Source of the DNA: Gyrodactylus bullatarudis
Lineage: Eukaryota; Platyhelminthes; Monogenea; Gyrodactylidea; Gyrodactylidae
Assembly: GCA_012064415.1 (NCBI GenBank)
Contig: SSNU01000042.1
Location: forward strand, 88,701 to 152,700
Length of the DNA stretch: 64,000 bases
Direction of reading: 5' to 3'
Shown here: in pieces, positions 37,582-48,920 of the stretch
Layout: each line of letters starts with the position of its first letter
Numbering within the stretch: position 1 is the first letter of the stretch
Position numbers and translations under genes: made by a program
The notes under the pieces: generated by a model
The model's database searches: none
What the model was told of the DNA's origin: nothing
Seen by the model: the letters and a program-made list of their open reading frames with translations, nothing else

Positions 37582-38807
37582 TATTTTCTAAATTGTGTTT
37601 GGTTTTTGAGATAAATTGAAAAAAAACTGAATTTGAGAATTTAAAATTAATATATAATTTCAAACAATCAAAATAAGAAATTCAATGAACTTATTAGGCA
37701 TCAGTAGAATTAAAATTTAATTTTCTATCTAGATGATACCTTGAGTGTCGCCCAAAACAAAAAATCGTGCATTCCAGCTACTTTTTTGTGAAAAATTTTG
37801 TGATTTTGGCGACATATTTTCTTTAACATTCTAGATCAAAATATTTTGCTCTTTCCGAAATAGTTGGTTAGAATTTACAAAATCTTTTCGTTCTATTTTT
37901 ACACTTGGTTATGGTCATCTTCCCATTTTATACAATACTACTGAAAATTAATAAAACTTTTACCGCTCGAATTAAGGTAAGAGATACATCAAATTGATTC
38001 TAATATATTAATAATTATCATAGTTTTGGGTATTGGAACTGCCCTTCTAATTCTGAGTTGAAATATCACTTTGACTGTGACATCTTATATCTGTACCAAG
38101 AATAAATCCTAGTTTTTATACTATCATTAATCAGTGATAGTTGTTTTAAAATTAGAAAAAATATTCAAGTTACGTATTAAGATTGATACAATACTTTTTC
38201 TTTTGAACTAGTTAATGTTTCCTGTTAGAACATGTTAGAAGTTTTCTCGTCTTCCGGAGATTATTTGGGACATCTGGTCCACATCAGAGAGAGAGAGAGA
38301 GAGAGAGTGATAAATACGTTCCTAATTTCTTTAGTCATAGAGAGAAAATCTTTTCTTCTTTTTTTTAATCATGAAAATTCATCAAAGTTAGCCATATATC
38401 ATCAATCAAAAGGTAAGAAAAGTTTAACAAGATTTTCAAAAAATTCTCTCTCGTGGGATTGCTAGTGATGGAGAATTTTTCAGGAATGACAGATAATTTC
38501 TGTTCACCTTTAATTCATTCGATGATAAATTTATAAATTTTTAGACCAGTCCCTTTGTAAGAGACAAGCGAAAGAGTTTTAGTACACTATACCTATTAGA
38601 TTCTGAATTAATCAGACATGCCACTTATTCAACCGTTTTTATTGATTTCGAAGATTCACGATACTGATATTTTGAATCAAGATTAGATTTCGAACCTTTG
38701 TCAGTTACAAATTGTAACTCTATTGGTTTGGCAGATTTCTGAATCAATTAAAGTTTTAAACTAAATCGTCAACTTTCATCAATTTCGGCCTAATTTAATA
38801 CTCATTT
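37582..38807. other. Intergenic
   Basis: No supported gene. A (GA)n microsatellite lies at about 38286-38309. Confidence 0.35.
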
Positions 38808-39061
38808 GAGTAGGAAAATTTCTCAACTTTTCCCAGCCTTGATCTCATTTTGAAGATAATCGAAAACTGAACATATTTTCCTATAAAACCATACATTTTC
38901 GACTTTGTTCTGATATACAAAATCTCGATTGAAGATAACAATTTTTGAACACGCGCCAAGATATTTTCAATGAATTTCACTACGAGAAATGACAAAATTG
39001 AGGTTTATGAATAGTTTTTGCAACATTTTGAATAAAAATAGAGCCTGTAGTAAAAATTGAG
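38808..39061 (+). repeat. Direct repeat, copy 1 (family E)
   Basis: Nearly identical over about 254 bp to 39790-40044, same orientation, 982 bp apart. Landmarks are GAACACGCGCCAAGATATTTT and TTTGCAACATTTTGAATAAA. Minus-strand open frames within both copies encode almost the same peptide only because the DNA is repeated. Diverged relatives lie at 4.3, 11.0 and 22.4 kb. Confidence 0.85.
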
Positions 39062-39789
39062 AGTTTAGATGATTTTAGTGAAAATGGGATTTTTGTATAT
39101 CAGAACATGAAAGATTTTCATTTTGTTTTTCAAAAATGTGTTTTTCAGTGAAATAGTTAGAGATAGTAGAAAACCCCGACTATAATTCTAAATAAACATT
39201 ACTTTGAGTCTTTTTTTAAACTAAACAATACATGTCGTAGCGAGGATAAAGAAGTATATTTTTATTCAATATAAAAACTAAAATGAGTGATGTAAAACGA
39301 TGTTTGTTTAACATTCTATGAGAGAAACGCAGCTAATGTGTTTTGGTCACGCCAATGTAGCATATTTGCTTGCAATCGCTTGCAAGAGGAAAAAGCAACA
39401 GCTCCACAAAAAATTTGAATTCAACTCTCTAAACTTTTATGAGCAAAATTCTATGGTTGTCCTAGTGACAAAGGAAAGTTACATTTTTTTCAATTCAAGT
39501 AATAACCTGTTTTTACATTTTTTCGTGTGAAAAAATAGCGTCAAATTTTCAGAATTCAAAAAAATGTTTGATCGCTGAAATTTTATCGATTTTTCAGATA
39601 TCTGTAAATCACCGAATTTCAGAGAAATTGCCCATTATTGTTGAGAATTAGGCTATCTAAATTTTTCGATTATCACGAAGGAGAACGATCCGAAATTTAG
39701 AGGTTAAAAATGCCGACTTTTTGGTTAATTTTGAGCTCAGAAGAAAATTTTGCGCTTTTTCAAAACCTTAAGTTTTTGTGTGACTAGTA

Positions 39790-40044
39790 GAGTAGGACGA
39801 ATTTCTCAACTTTTCCCAGCCTTGATCTCATTTTGAAGATAATCGAAAACTGAACATATTTTCCTATAAAACCATACATTTTCGACTTTGTTCTGATATA
39901 CAAAATCTCGATTGAAGATAACAATTTTTGAACACGCGCCAAGATATTTTCAATGAATTTCACTACGAGAAAGGACAAAATTGAGGTTTATGAATAGTTT
40001 TTGCAACATTTTGAATAAAAATAGGGGTTATAGTAAAAATTGAG
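39790..40044 (+). repeat. Direct repeat, copy 2 (family E)
   Basis: Second copy of 38808-39061 with only a few differences. Its right end abuts the non-LTR remnant. The 728 bp between copies include a partial family B segment (about 39640-39760) and no coding sequence, so an LTR-like arrangement is possible but not supported by a primer-binding site. Confidence 0.8.
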
Positions 40045-40109
40045 TCTTCTTAATGGTAAAAACATCAATTTTTAATAAAGGCATAGAAGATTGTTCGGGG
40101 AAAATAAAA

Positions 40110-40400
40110 TTTTGTATTACCCTAGTGAATAGCAAATTGGTTTCTGTGGAAAGAGATTCGCAGAAACCATGTTGGTCAGGATCGACTAGAGAAAAGTTGA
40201 TGTAGCTTTTGAGAATATGTAATCTTATAGAATCAAGGATGGTCGTTAATCAGGGGAGTATCGAGATCGAAGTCGATAATCACCAGACGAGGTTGGGTTT
40301 ACGACCTTTAGTACAGGAGTCATTTTCACTAAGCTAAGAGAACTGTGAAGATCGCCTTTAATAGAAAAAAGAGAGTAGAGTTTATACAAGAATAAGCTTG
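40110..40400 (-). pseudogene. Second non-LTR reverse transcriptase remnant
   Basis: In two minus-strand frames: KMTPVLKVVNPTSSGDYR (the I-x-PV-x-K...DYRPIS block) and, after a frameshift, LTTILDSIRLHILKSYI followed by DPDQHGFCESLSTETNLLFT, which is RT block 2 (QHGF-x-STET). Downstream blocks are missing and the family E repeat begins at 40044. Sequence to about 41170 includes a possible endonuclease trace (SGYRIC) but is too decayed to be sure. It is distinct from the RT at 25 kb. Confidence 0.65.
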
Positions 40401-42255
40401 GGCAATTTTAGATAGATACCTGTAGCAGATTTATGGTTAAATAGATTTGAAAAGTTCAAATGAAATAAAAGAATACTCAAAATTAATAGATTAGGGAATA
40501 ATCGAATGGACTAATTAATAACTCAACAAATTTTCCTTGTTCCCAACAACAATACAATGGCTATATAAAATTTTTGAGAGCACTAGTCGAATGATTGAGG
40601 AAATATCAACAAAAGAAAGAAAGCTTTTCTTATCAAAGAGGCACTTGAGCGACATGTTTTCTAGGAAAAAACTCACTTGTTTCTGAATTATCTTACCTCG
40701 GTATAATTTACTGCCTAAATATTATCGTTTATTTCTTAAAAGAAATGAATGAAATATATTTACTAGCTAAGAATCTCGCATCTATCTGCTTGGCAAAGGT
40801 CAAGATAGTGAACCTTAAATCGGTGTAAAACATTTTGAGCTTGGAGAAATAGGTATGAATAGAAATTAAACGTTCGATTTACCTATTGTATTTGATCATA
40901 TATATAGGTTACCGTGAGTCTGGGAAATGATTAAGTCTTGGTAATTCACTAGTATTTGAGAAGGTCAGTGAACTTTGTGTCTGGGGGATTGATTTTCGAA
41001 GGAAAATGTTCAAGATGCTGGCAAATTCCTACTGTCGAGATAGAAGACAAATTCTTGACGTTGATAGAGAAAAGGGAGGATTACAAAACTATACAATTGG
41101 TATAATAACTAAGAGTGATGAACAGAATGGTCTTTACAGATTCGGTACCCTGAATAAGCTGGTAGCAAGTAATTAATTAGATGTGATTTCTGAAAAATTT
41201 CACGACATCTCGAGTGTCAAAACAATGAGCGTTCATTGAAAGATATCAATTCCAAATTTTCCTATGAAAATGGATAAGGAATATTCAAATTTAATATTAA
41301 AATACTGACCTGTAAATGTATAAAGAATCAAGTTTTATGTAACACTTCCTCAGCCACGACATCACTCAGCCAAGGCTCAGAAAATACATTTTATACCATA
41401 GATTCGAGAGCGAATCTATTAATTTCCGCAAAGAACTCTTTCATTCTTTAAAAACACATGCTGACCTGATTTAGTTGGTTTTATTTAAAAACGTTTTTTG
41501 GAAAACCTAGGTGAAAAATCAGCCAACTTTAATCGAGTGAATATACCTGTAGAATTTAGATATGCAATCACCTGAACTCTAGATTCGTAATGATGAGTGT
41601 ATTCACAAGCGGTTTGATAGAAAAAAGGTTGAAATAATCTTTTAACGAGTATGAAGTTTCTTTTGTTTTTCAGCTTCTAGCAAATTTTCTCTGCCTGTTG
41701 ATTTTGATTCAAAATCCTTGTTTCTTCAGTAGCCAGTTTGTATAATTATAATTAGGGATTGGATGTGTAGTTCGAATTTTCCTGAAGAGCTCTTTAATAG
41801 TCTGAATCAGGCTAGATGAAGAGGGTATTTTTTCCCTTCTTCTAACCATTGATTTCCAGCTCAAATCAAGAAGGAAGATAAAGAATAGATATTGAATTTG
41901 TACGGAAAATTATTATTCTATTGTCTCAACGGATCTAATCTGGACAAAAGAAAATCCTTCGGTTTTTTTTCCAGAAAGAAAAATAACAAGCGTCACTACC
42001 CATTGTATCTATCTTGTGGATAGTTTGATGGGTGTTTTTATGATCTGCCTTGTTCCCTTAATAACAAACAAATAAGTAAGGAAACACTGTAGTTTGAAGA
42101 TGAGTCTTAAAAACAAGAGAAAGAAAAATGAACCATACACACCATCTATGAAGAGCAGTGGTTTTATCCATCTCAGAGAGTTAATAACACATACTTGAGT
42201 AGATAAAGTTAAGGTCCTTATAACTGGTTTGATAAGGGTTAATAAACGCTGTGAT
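40401..42255. other. Intergenic
   Basis: About 41345-41665 is a diverged copy of the TTAA-type MITE at 42435. A plus-strand segment at 41975-42072 behind a strong acceptor (TTTTTTTTCCAG) reads CIYLVDSLMGVFMICLVPL, resembling a GPCR TM2, but ends at a TAA directly before a GTAAGG donor. No other support. Confidence 0.35.
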
Positions 42256-42955
42256 CACAATAAGGGGGTGATTCTCTGATTCAGCATATTTGGTTTCTTT
42301 GACTAATCATGATCCCTAAAATCAACTTTGATCACTTTCTCACTTTGAAATCAGCAAAAATTTTCAAGTCAAAGCTCTATAAAATGGGAATTTGGCGCTA
42401 CTTTGAGATCTGAAATTTGTCATAATTTCCTTAACTCTTAAAGTCCCACAGTGATAGTTCTATCACACATCATTATTCATTCAAGTCTCAGAAAATACTT
42501 GGTTTACCACCCCCATTCGATAGGAAATTTGTTAATCTCCTGGAATACGCAAAGATCTTGGCTTTATCATTCGTCAAACTCGCGCTATACTAATTCAAAG
42601 AGAGTTGATTTTTTCAAAAAATTAATTTTTGTTTAAAACGTTTTTTTGAAAACCAACTTCATAGATAAAAAGTAAGATAATTTTTATCGCAGAAACATAC
42701 CTCTAGAATTCAAATGTACAATCGCCTGAACTCGATCTGCTAAAGCTACAAAAATAGCCTGTTTTTGGAACAAAAAATGTAATCAGCGTATTGTAAGATA
42801 GAAAAAAGATTGAATGCGAGCCATAAAAAAACTTGTTTGGACTTTAAGGGTTAAAAATGGATTTTTTCTTCATATCGTGGAAGTGGGCCTCATGATCTAG
42901 ATTCCAAAAATCAAATTCGATTTCCTTATGAAATAATCGAGAGTTTTATAAAAAT
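42256..42955. repeat. Family A half-element split by a MITE
   Basis: 42256-42434 and 42855-42955 together match the right half of the foldback at 12813-13544 (TTTCTTTGACTAAT, GGCGCTACTTTGAGAT, then GGCCTCATGATCTAGATTCC). The interruption is exactly the TTAA-flanked MITE. Confidence 0.75.
42435..42850. mobile_element. piggyBac-type MITE with TTAA duplication (family D)
   Basis: Flanked by TTAA (42431-42434 and 42851-42854). Termini are CTCTTAAAGTCC and, reverse complemented, CCCTTAAAGTCC. The insertion interrupts a family A repeat, which gives the empty site. It contains the palindrome TGATAGTTCTATCA. It has no transposase. An open frame inside is shared with 27553-27876 only through the repeat. 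Confidence 0.85.
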
Positions 42956-43601
42956 CATCTTCTTATGATAAGGATGAGGTGTAAAATACTGTTTGAAATC
43001 AACCTCTTAAAACGATGTTAGTTAGACTACTAGGATGGTTTCTCAAAATTGAAAATTGAAGGGTAAGAAGAAAGAAAAAAAGAAGGGTTTTCTTCTCAAT
43101 AATAATTTACTCAGCAAATTAAATTCCTGATGAATTGCTTCATTCGAAAAAATAGGACTGAATTATAATCGCTTCCGATAGAAGTCCTTAATGTAATTGA
43201 ATACTAGGAAGATGAAAATTGATTTATATATATATATAACAAGAATATCTATTAAATTCGTTCTCAAGTGTAATTAGAATTATTACATACCATTGATACT
43301 ACGTGTGATCTTAGTTGGAAGCGGCTCATGATTTAGAATGTCTTTTCTTAATGAGTTTAGAGTCAAGTAACAAAAGATACCGCCTCAAAAAACTTGTTTA
43401 GTATCCACTAAGCTTTCCACTCACTGATTTCCCATACTCACGATAACATATCATGATATAAATAGCAATATTATTAATAAATAATCATTGGTTCCACTTA
43501 TTGATTTTTAGTCAAACTCCAGTTTTTTTGAGGGAAAAGATATTCTAATTTTTCCCAAATATCTCGATAAATAGAACACGACATTCCATTTATGTTTACA
43601 G
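42956..43601. other. Intergenic
   Basis: No gene recognised. An AT microsatellite lies near 43227-43240. Confidence 0.3.
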
Positions 43602-43769
43602 CAGGAAATCTACCTGACCGAGATTCTTTGCATGCGAGATGAAGGAATTATTGATGATCTGGAACAGTATATTTTCCAGATTGCTTCATCCCGATCAGAA
43701 TTAGAGATAAATGATCAACTTCTTCTCGTAATTACACGGTCATGCAAACAAGAGCGTAGGATTGGATGA
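43602..43769 (+). CDS. Candidate terminal exon, unrecognised
   Basis: Behind the acceptor TTTATGTTTACAG, 55 codons read QEIYLTEILCMRDEGIIDDL, then EQYIFQIASSRSELE and stop TGA. The rich content of D, E, Q, R and S, and GC above the surroundings, argue against a random frame. An AATAAA lies about 107 nt downstream at 43876. No homologue is recognised. A weak donor (ACACG|GTCATG) would be in phase with the exon at 45017, so both may belong to one gene. Confidence 0.3.
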   Translation, partial: QEIYLTEILCMRDEGIIDDLEQYIFQIASSRSELEINDQLLLVITRSCKQERRIG

Positions 43770-44689
43770 AATGTGTTAGGTTCGTAGAGCTTAAAAAGCT
43801 TTCCCAACTAAAATCAACTAAATTTTCTACAACCCATAGCCCGACCACTTTGTGGTATAAAAAAAGGTGAAAACTAATAAAAATATACGTACATTTTCAT
43901 ATACGTCCGGATAGTTGGAAATATTCATCAATTAAAATTATAACAAAAGAATTTTGGTTTTTCATCAATTGGAATTGCTCAAGAGAAATTTTTTTTTTTA
44001 CAATTTTCATTCAAAACAATTCATTAAAACAATTTTATTAAATATTGAACCAGGAATTGAGACTGACGAGACCTGGCGAAATGTACATATCTCTTTGAAT
44101 ATAATTCTTTTGTTATAATTTTAATTAATAAAAATTAGTCCATAGTGCACATGCGTTTAATCAGATTTAGTCTATACTCTTCCATACCTGCGGCGCGTAT
44201 TTAATTTTCAAATTTAGTTGATTTTTATTTTTTTCGTTCAGAACTAGTCTACATTTGTTCAGATTGATTTGTAGTATTTAGAATTTAGTCAAAAATCTAG
44301 TCTAGTTCAAATCTAGTTGGGTTTTCTATAAAAGAAGCATTTTTCATTGGCCTTTCACATCGGCGCAGAGAATTCTCTTTCCAAAGTTGGAGGGTTAAGC
44401 AGTTGATATTGGCTCCGATGGTTTATTTTATTTTAGTGTAGCGAAAATCCGAAAAAAATTTTTTCCATTTGATTTAGAAAAAAATAAAATTGGATTTTAA
44501 TTAATTTAAATTCTTGAATAAACTTGTTTTATCACATTCCTAGAGTACATAATGAATCATGAAAATATAAATTAAATTTGAAAAACTTTGAACTGTATAG
44601 GGTTTTTCTAAACACGTGGCTTCATAAAAATGAATCATCAGGATGTTTAAATTAACTATTTTGCCTCTTAAGCCTTTCGAATTAGTAAT

Positions 44690-44950
44690 TCAAATAAAAC
44701 TAGTTAAAATTTTTAATCGATTTCGAAGATTTGAATTTTGGATCATTTACCTTCTTGATAATCGAGAACCTCAAATGGTTCGTTTTCCCGCAATAGAGAC
44801 AAGATTTTTTATGCGAATTTGTTTTCTTCGTCTGATAATGAACCGAAATATCTGCATTCAATTGCTTCAAATCTTTGAAATCAATAAAAGTTTTGACCTA
44901 AACGTTGAAAAATTCCAAAAACGACTATTAATTTCAATAATCTATAGGCT
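44690..44950. repeat. Partial family B repeat
   Basis: Shares TTTGAATTTTGGAT, TTGATAATCGA and CAAATGGTTCG with 35270-35325. A 200-residue open frame from 44643 runs through it and is therefore not taken as one gene. Confidence 0.6.
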
Positions 44951-45016
44951 CATTTTTTCTATCAGAAGTATTTTTGTCAGAAATAGTAAATTCAACTTAT
45001 TTTCTGAATCAACCAG

Positions 45017-45298
45017 TGGTCTAGCCTTGAGAAATCAGATTGGAAATATCTTTAGAAGAGGACTCACATTCGTGTTGATCAGCAAGAATGAAGAATTTGA
45101 CATTGGATTGTGTGCGTCTCTCTCTCGTGTATGTAAGCTAAACAATACAAGTATATATATTTTCAGTGTACAAAAGAGGAGATTTGTCAGTTTGGGTCAA
45201 TACCCGAAATCTGGTCGGTCGAGATTAGTGAGTTTCATCCTTTGACTTGTCATATGCACAATACCATGAATTTTCCTATGACTACAATCGTAACATGA
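45017..45298 (+). CDS. Candidate 3' exons of an unrecognised gene
   Basis: Exon 45017-45128 (acceptor AATCAACCAG) reads GLALRNQIGNIFRRGLTFVL and ends CASLSR at CGT|GTATGT. A 38-nt intron (45129-45166, ending TTTTCAG) leads in phase 0 to 45167-45298, reading CTKEEICQFGSIPEIWSVEI, then FHPLTCHMHNT and stop TGA. AATAAA follows the stop by 22 nt (45321). GC is clearly higher than in flanking DNA. No family is recognised. Short introns of this size recur in the window, which mildly supports the model. Confidence 0.35.
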
Positions 45299-45743
45299 TC
45301 TTCTTGTAATCTGATTGGCCAATAAAATGGAATAGAATGATGATCCAATAGGAATTTTTTTCTTGAGAATACATAGACTGAAAGATTTACAATGTATGTG
45401 GATAGATCAAAATCTTTGTTGGAATAAAAGTTATAGCGAATCGTGTGAAAGCAGGGTTTCACACGAATCACTGAATTGGATAGGGAACTTTGACGATTAG
45501 GACTATCTTCGGTAAAAGATAGTAGAAGTTAAAAATTAGCATTTTTCGACTCTTTGAGAAGAAAAGAAGCTAAATCTAATAGATTTAAATGCAGACTCCT
45601 TAGTAAACCAGGGAATCTGAATACCGACTTTATACAATAACAGTGAATCTGGAAACCCTAGGAATTATGCAGAATCCCTCGGCAACAATCAGTGAGTCTG
45701 CAGGCTCTCAGGAATTCTGAAAACTAATTATTGATATTGATTA

Positions 45744-45949
45744 CAGTAAAAATATTTCTATTGAAACATCTTATTTTTATTAAAATACGAATATATACCC
45801 CCTAATTAAGTATTATTTATCTCGACTAATCAAAATCCAGCAAGTGATTTCTATACATGTAGATAGGAAAAAAGTGAGTTTTTGTGAAAATGTGAAAATT
45901 CACTGTGTTTCAATAAAAAAAAGATGTTTCAATAGAAATATTTTTACTG
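45744..45949. mobile_element. 206-bp Tc1/mariner-type MITE (family F)
   Basis: TA on both sides (45742-45743 and 45950-45951). Inverted termini are CAGTAAAAATATTTCTATTG and its complement, about 40 bp long including GAAACATCTT. A truncated copy is at 27895. No coding sequence. Confidence 0.8.
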
Positions 45950-45951
45950 TA

Positions 45952-46752
45952 AATACAATGACCATGGTCATAGTTATTTTTCAGCCGAATACACGGACTT
46001 TCAGAGTGGCAGACAAAGTCTATTAACCATCTTTCATTTAAAAGTATATCGCTCGTGAAAGTGTTGTGTTCTACAATGGGAGATGAAGGGTTAAGGAATA
46101 TTTTTTAAGCATAAAAAACTAAATCATCCTAAAGGGCACCCTCTGGATTCGACATTTTTTAATTTCAAATTGAAGGGAATATTGATTGCTCTAAAGTTAG
46201 ATCCTGTCGACAATTTTCTAATTTTCAGTTTCAAATGAAAGACTCATTTAGAGAATTTGGAAGTCAACTGGAGATTTAGTAATAAAGCTTATATTTCACC
46301 GGATCTCATCAGACTATTTTCTAATTGATCTTTCGATGTAAAAAGTACAACAATCAGACTGTTTGATAAAGAAAAAATTGCTGTAGATTTCAAATATGGA
46401 ATAGGCTACTCGATATTTCTTATAGTTTAACCTCTATTTTCTTTGAAATAATAAAGCGGCTCTCAAAAAGGATTCAGGTTCGGAATTAGCGTAGTTATTT
46501 TTTAAACAATTGTGACGAAAAAACGAATTCGGGAAGAAAAGAATTTAGATTTACCTAGAAGGAGTAAATTCTCATGTTCATGTCTCAACTAACTTTAGAT
46601 AAGTGAAAATTCCATGACTGAGACAGGCTTGTAAAGAAACGTGTCAAGTTTGTAAGAGGTTCTGATAACCAAAGGAAAACCAATTTTTTAATGCAAGCTA
46701 TTATACTGATGCGTTATAATAGAAAATTATAAATTATTGAAAAAAAAAATGG
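45952..46752. other. Intergenic
   Basis: No gene recognised. 46425-46530 is a diverged repeat shared with 19870-19980. Confidence 0.35.
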
Positions 46753-46758
46753 TTTATT
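46753..46758 (-). terminator. Poly(A) signal of the secreted-peptide gene
   Basis: Reverse-strand AATAAA eight nucleotides beyond the stop codon of the gene at 46767-46970. Confidence 0.5.
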
Positions 46759-46766
46759 TAATTTAA

Positions 46767-46970
46767 TCAACCAAAGATGCTTGAATACGTGACCAGATCA
46801 TCGAGGTTTCTCTTGTGTTTGTTGGGGAGAAATTTCATCTTTTCATGTCTTATCAGGGGACGTGTGAAAATTTCCTCGATTTGTTCGGGAGCCTCTGCGA
46901 ATTGACTAGTAAATGCTGAAACTGCAAACAAGTAGCCGAATCCCAAGACTAAGAGAATTCCTTTTATCAT
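46767..46970 (-). CDS. Small secreted precursor, possible amidated neuropeptide
   Basis: A 67-residue intronless frame. It starts at the ATG giving MIKGILLVLGFGYLFAVSAF, a typical signal peptide (basic residue, then about 17 hydrophobic residues). The mature part holds EQIEEIFTRPLIRHEK and a tetrabasic-like site KHKR. It ends NLDDLVTYSSIFG directly before the stop. Cleavage after KHKR would release a 13-mer whose terminal Gly is a standard amidation donor, giving an -SSIF-amide end. SIFamide-type peptides end GSIF-amide, but the rest does not match, so no named family is claimed. An ATG 60 nt upstream in the same frame is rejected because a TATA box lies between the two. No cysteines. It could also be an antimicrobial or venom-type peptide. 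Confidence 0.6.
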   Translation of the reverse strand: MIKGILLVLGFGYLFAVSAFTSQFAEAPEQIEEIFTRPLIRHEKMKFLPNKHKRNLDDLVTYSSIFG

Positions 46971-47014
46971 TGAGTGTGAAAGTTTTATGCTAACTACACA
47001 CCCAGATTCCATAG

Positions 47015-47022
47015 CTTTTATA
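47015..47022 (-). promoter_or_regulatory. TATA box
   Basis: TATAAAAG on the minus strand, 45 nt before the ATG of the 67-residue precursor; the spacing suits a start site about 15-20 nt upstream of the ATG. Confidence 0.55.
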
Positions 47023-47030
47023 TCACTCAT

Positions 47031-48920
47031 CTTGCCCGTATATTGGCTAGTAAGATGTTAATTAATAATAATATTCTGGAAATATCTTGTAATCACAGCT
47101 TCATTCCTTTGTTGAATACCTTGAGATGCAAAAATAGAGAATTTTAATTAACATGTTCTTGAAATGTTCCATCAGTGCAGAGTTGTAACTTTTCCTTGTA
47201 GTTTTAAGTTAATCAGATATCTTCATTCTGAGTTAACTCAGTAGGATATTAGAGAAAAGAATGTTCTGCTTTTCTTCTTAAGGATTTTTATAGTTCATCA
47301 TTCAGATTTTGTACATTACCAAACGCCAAGTTAATCTACAGTCGGTTGCGAAACTCATTGGCCACTCCAGTCCGAAGAAAATGGGGCGTAATATACCGTG
47401 AAAAATATACAAATATATCAAAATTTTACGAAAAATTCATTTTTGCATTTAGTTTTCCGTTTAACTTGTGTTATCAAGGGTAAAATTTATAAGTGTGAGA
47501 AATTGAGTTTTTTTAAAGCTTTATTATGAGGACCAGAGAGATATTTGAAATTATCAATTAATACAAAAGAGAAGGTCCTTTTTCATAAGAACATTAAAGT
47601 TTCCCTTAAAAAGAACTCTAAAAAATCTGTTTTATTTAGCTCTACTTTTAAGTGACCGATAAAAATCACATTTTGGATCACATATTAAAGGGGTTTGAAC
47701 CCATTATATGTTCACTAGAGCTTCGAATGGTTTAGTAATAATCTTTCTCTGGCTACAGAAATCAAAGAACCATGTTCAGATGATTCTTGGTAGGGAACCC
47801 TTTTTGATTTTTAGAACATTCAGAAGAAACCAAAAGTTGAAATAGTCCTCAAAATTGGGAATTTGAATACGAACCTTGAAGAGTATATGGTTTCTTTCAA
47901 CTAGGAGCACTAAAATTTCTCCTTCTCTCGACTGAGAAGATTCTTGAAGAGATGGGATCTAACTTCTTCTGGATCAAAATCTTCATGTCCTCTTCTTGGA
48001 TGACATAAATTATAAGTTTATTTATGAATAATTGATAATTTTACTCATTCTTTACGAAATAACATTGAATATATAAAATGCGGGCCAAGGAAAATATATG
48101 GGATGATTGTCGAAAGAAAAAAATCGATAGATTTCATTCAAGAGAAGTCCAGAAAATGTTTCAACTCTCCATGCTACACAGAGACGGGTCGTATTTTTTT
48201 GGGTTTTAGACCTAAAGCGATGTTTTCCCGATAGCTGTGTGTCATGGAGGGATCTTGAATCATTTCGTTACCATGTTAAATGATATAAGATAGATGCAGT
48301 TATTATTCCATATTCTGGCTGCCAAAACACAACTTAAGTCCCGGAAAGTTGCAGTGGTTGAATAATTCAACTTACCAAAAGATTAACACACTTTTTCCTG
48401 TGTCCAAATATAAAGGGAGTAAAACTCATTTACTAAAGTTTTTAATACTTTCCGTATGTAATTTGAGATTCTTGAGACTTGTTATTGTGTCCTGTTTTTT
48501 AACTTCACCTTTAGTGTTTATTATTTTGAAGGGAAACAGTTTGAAAAAAACATTATTTAGCAATTTAGAGTAAAAATATACATATATTTCTGTTTTATCA
48601 TACTTTTTTCAATACATACAGTAATAGTAAGGGAAATTATTATAATTAGTATTATTTCATTCGAATTTTTAGTCATCTCGGACCTAAACAAATTATAATC
48701 GTAATTGCCAAGGATGGGGTGGTTGAGCTGACTTGTACAGTTCAGAAAATAAAGGAGAGTCTTGACAATCAAAAGATATGTTACATTCATTTCAAACTTA
48801 TCTTTACTTTTAATATTTCTATTTCTGAGGGGGGGAGGTATCTTTTTAGAGTTAAATTTTGATAAAGCTACACGGAGAAATGTAAAATTTTGATAAATAT
48901 GAAAAGGAACGGGGCATATA
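47031..48920. other. Intergenic with weak minus-strand coding signals
   Basis: Two stop-bounded minus-strand segments have charged, non-AT-driven composition and raised GC: about 47910-48000 (contains CHPRRGHEDFDPEEVRSHLF) and about 48165-48270 (contains MTHSYRENIALGLKPKK). No clean splice sites tie them to a gene, so no CDS is called. The rest shows nothing recognisable. The NSD 3' UTR probably occupies the part nearest 48920. Confidence 0.25.

Noticed and set aside
38795..39978. Two almost identical minus-strand peptides
   Set aside because: They come from the duplicated family E DNA; no splice sites, start context or domain support a gene.
42451..42636. A peptide repeated at 27553-27876
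   Set aside because: The sharing is explained by copies of a noncoding TTAA-type MITE.
44643..45245. A 200-codon uninterrupted frame on the plus strand
   Set aside because: Its first half runs through a partial family B repeat with AT-driven composition. Only the last part (45017 on) is kept, as separate candidate exons with a short intron.
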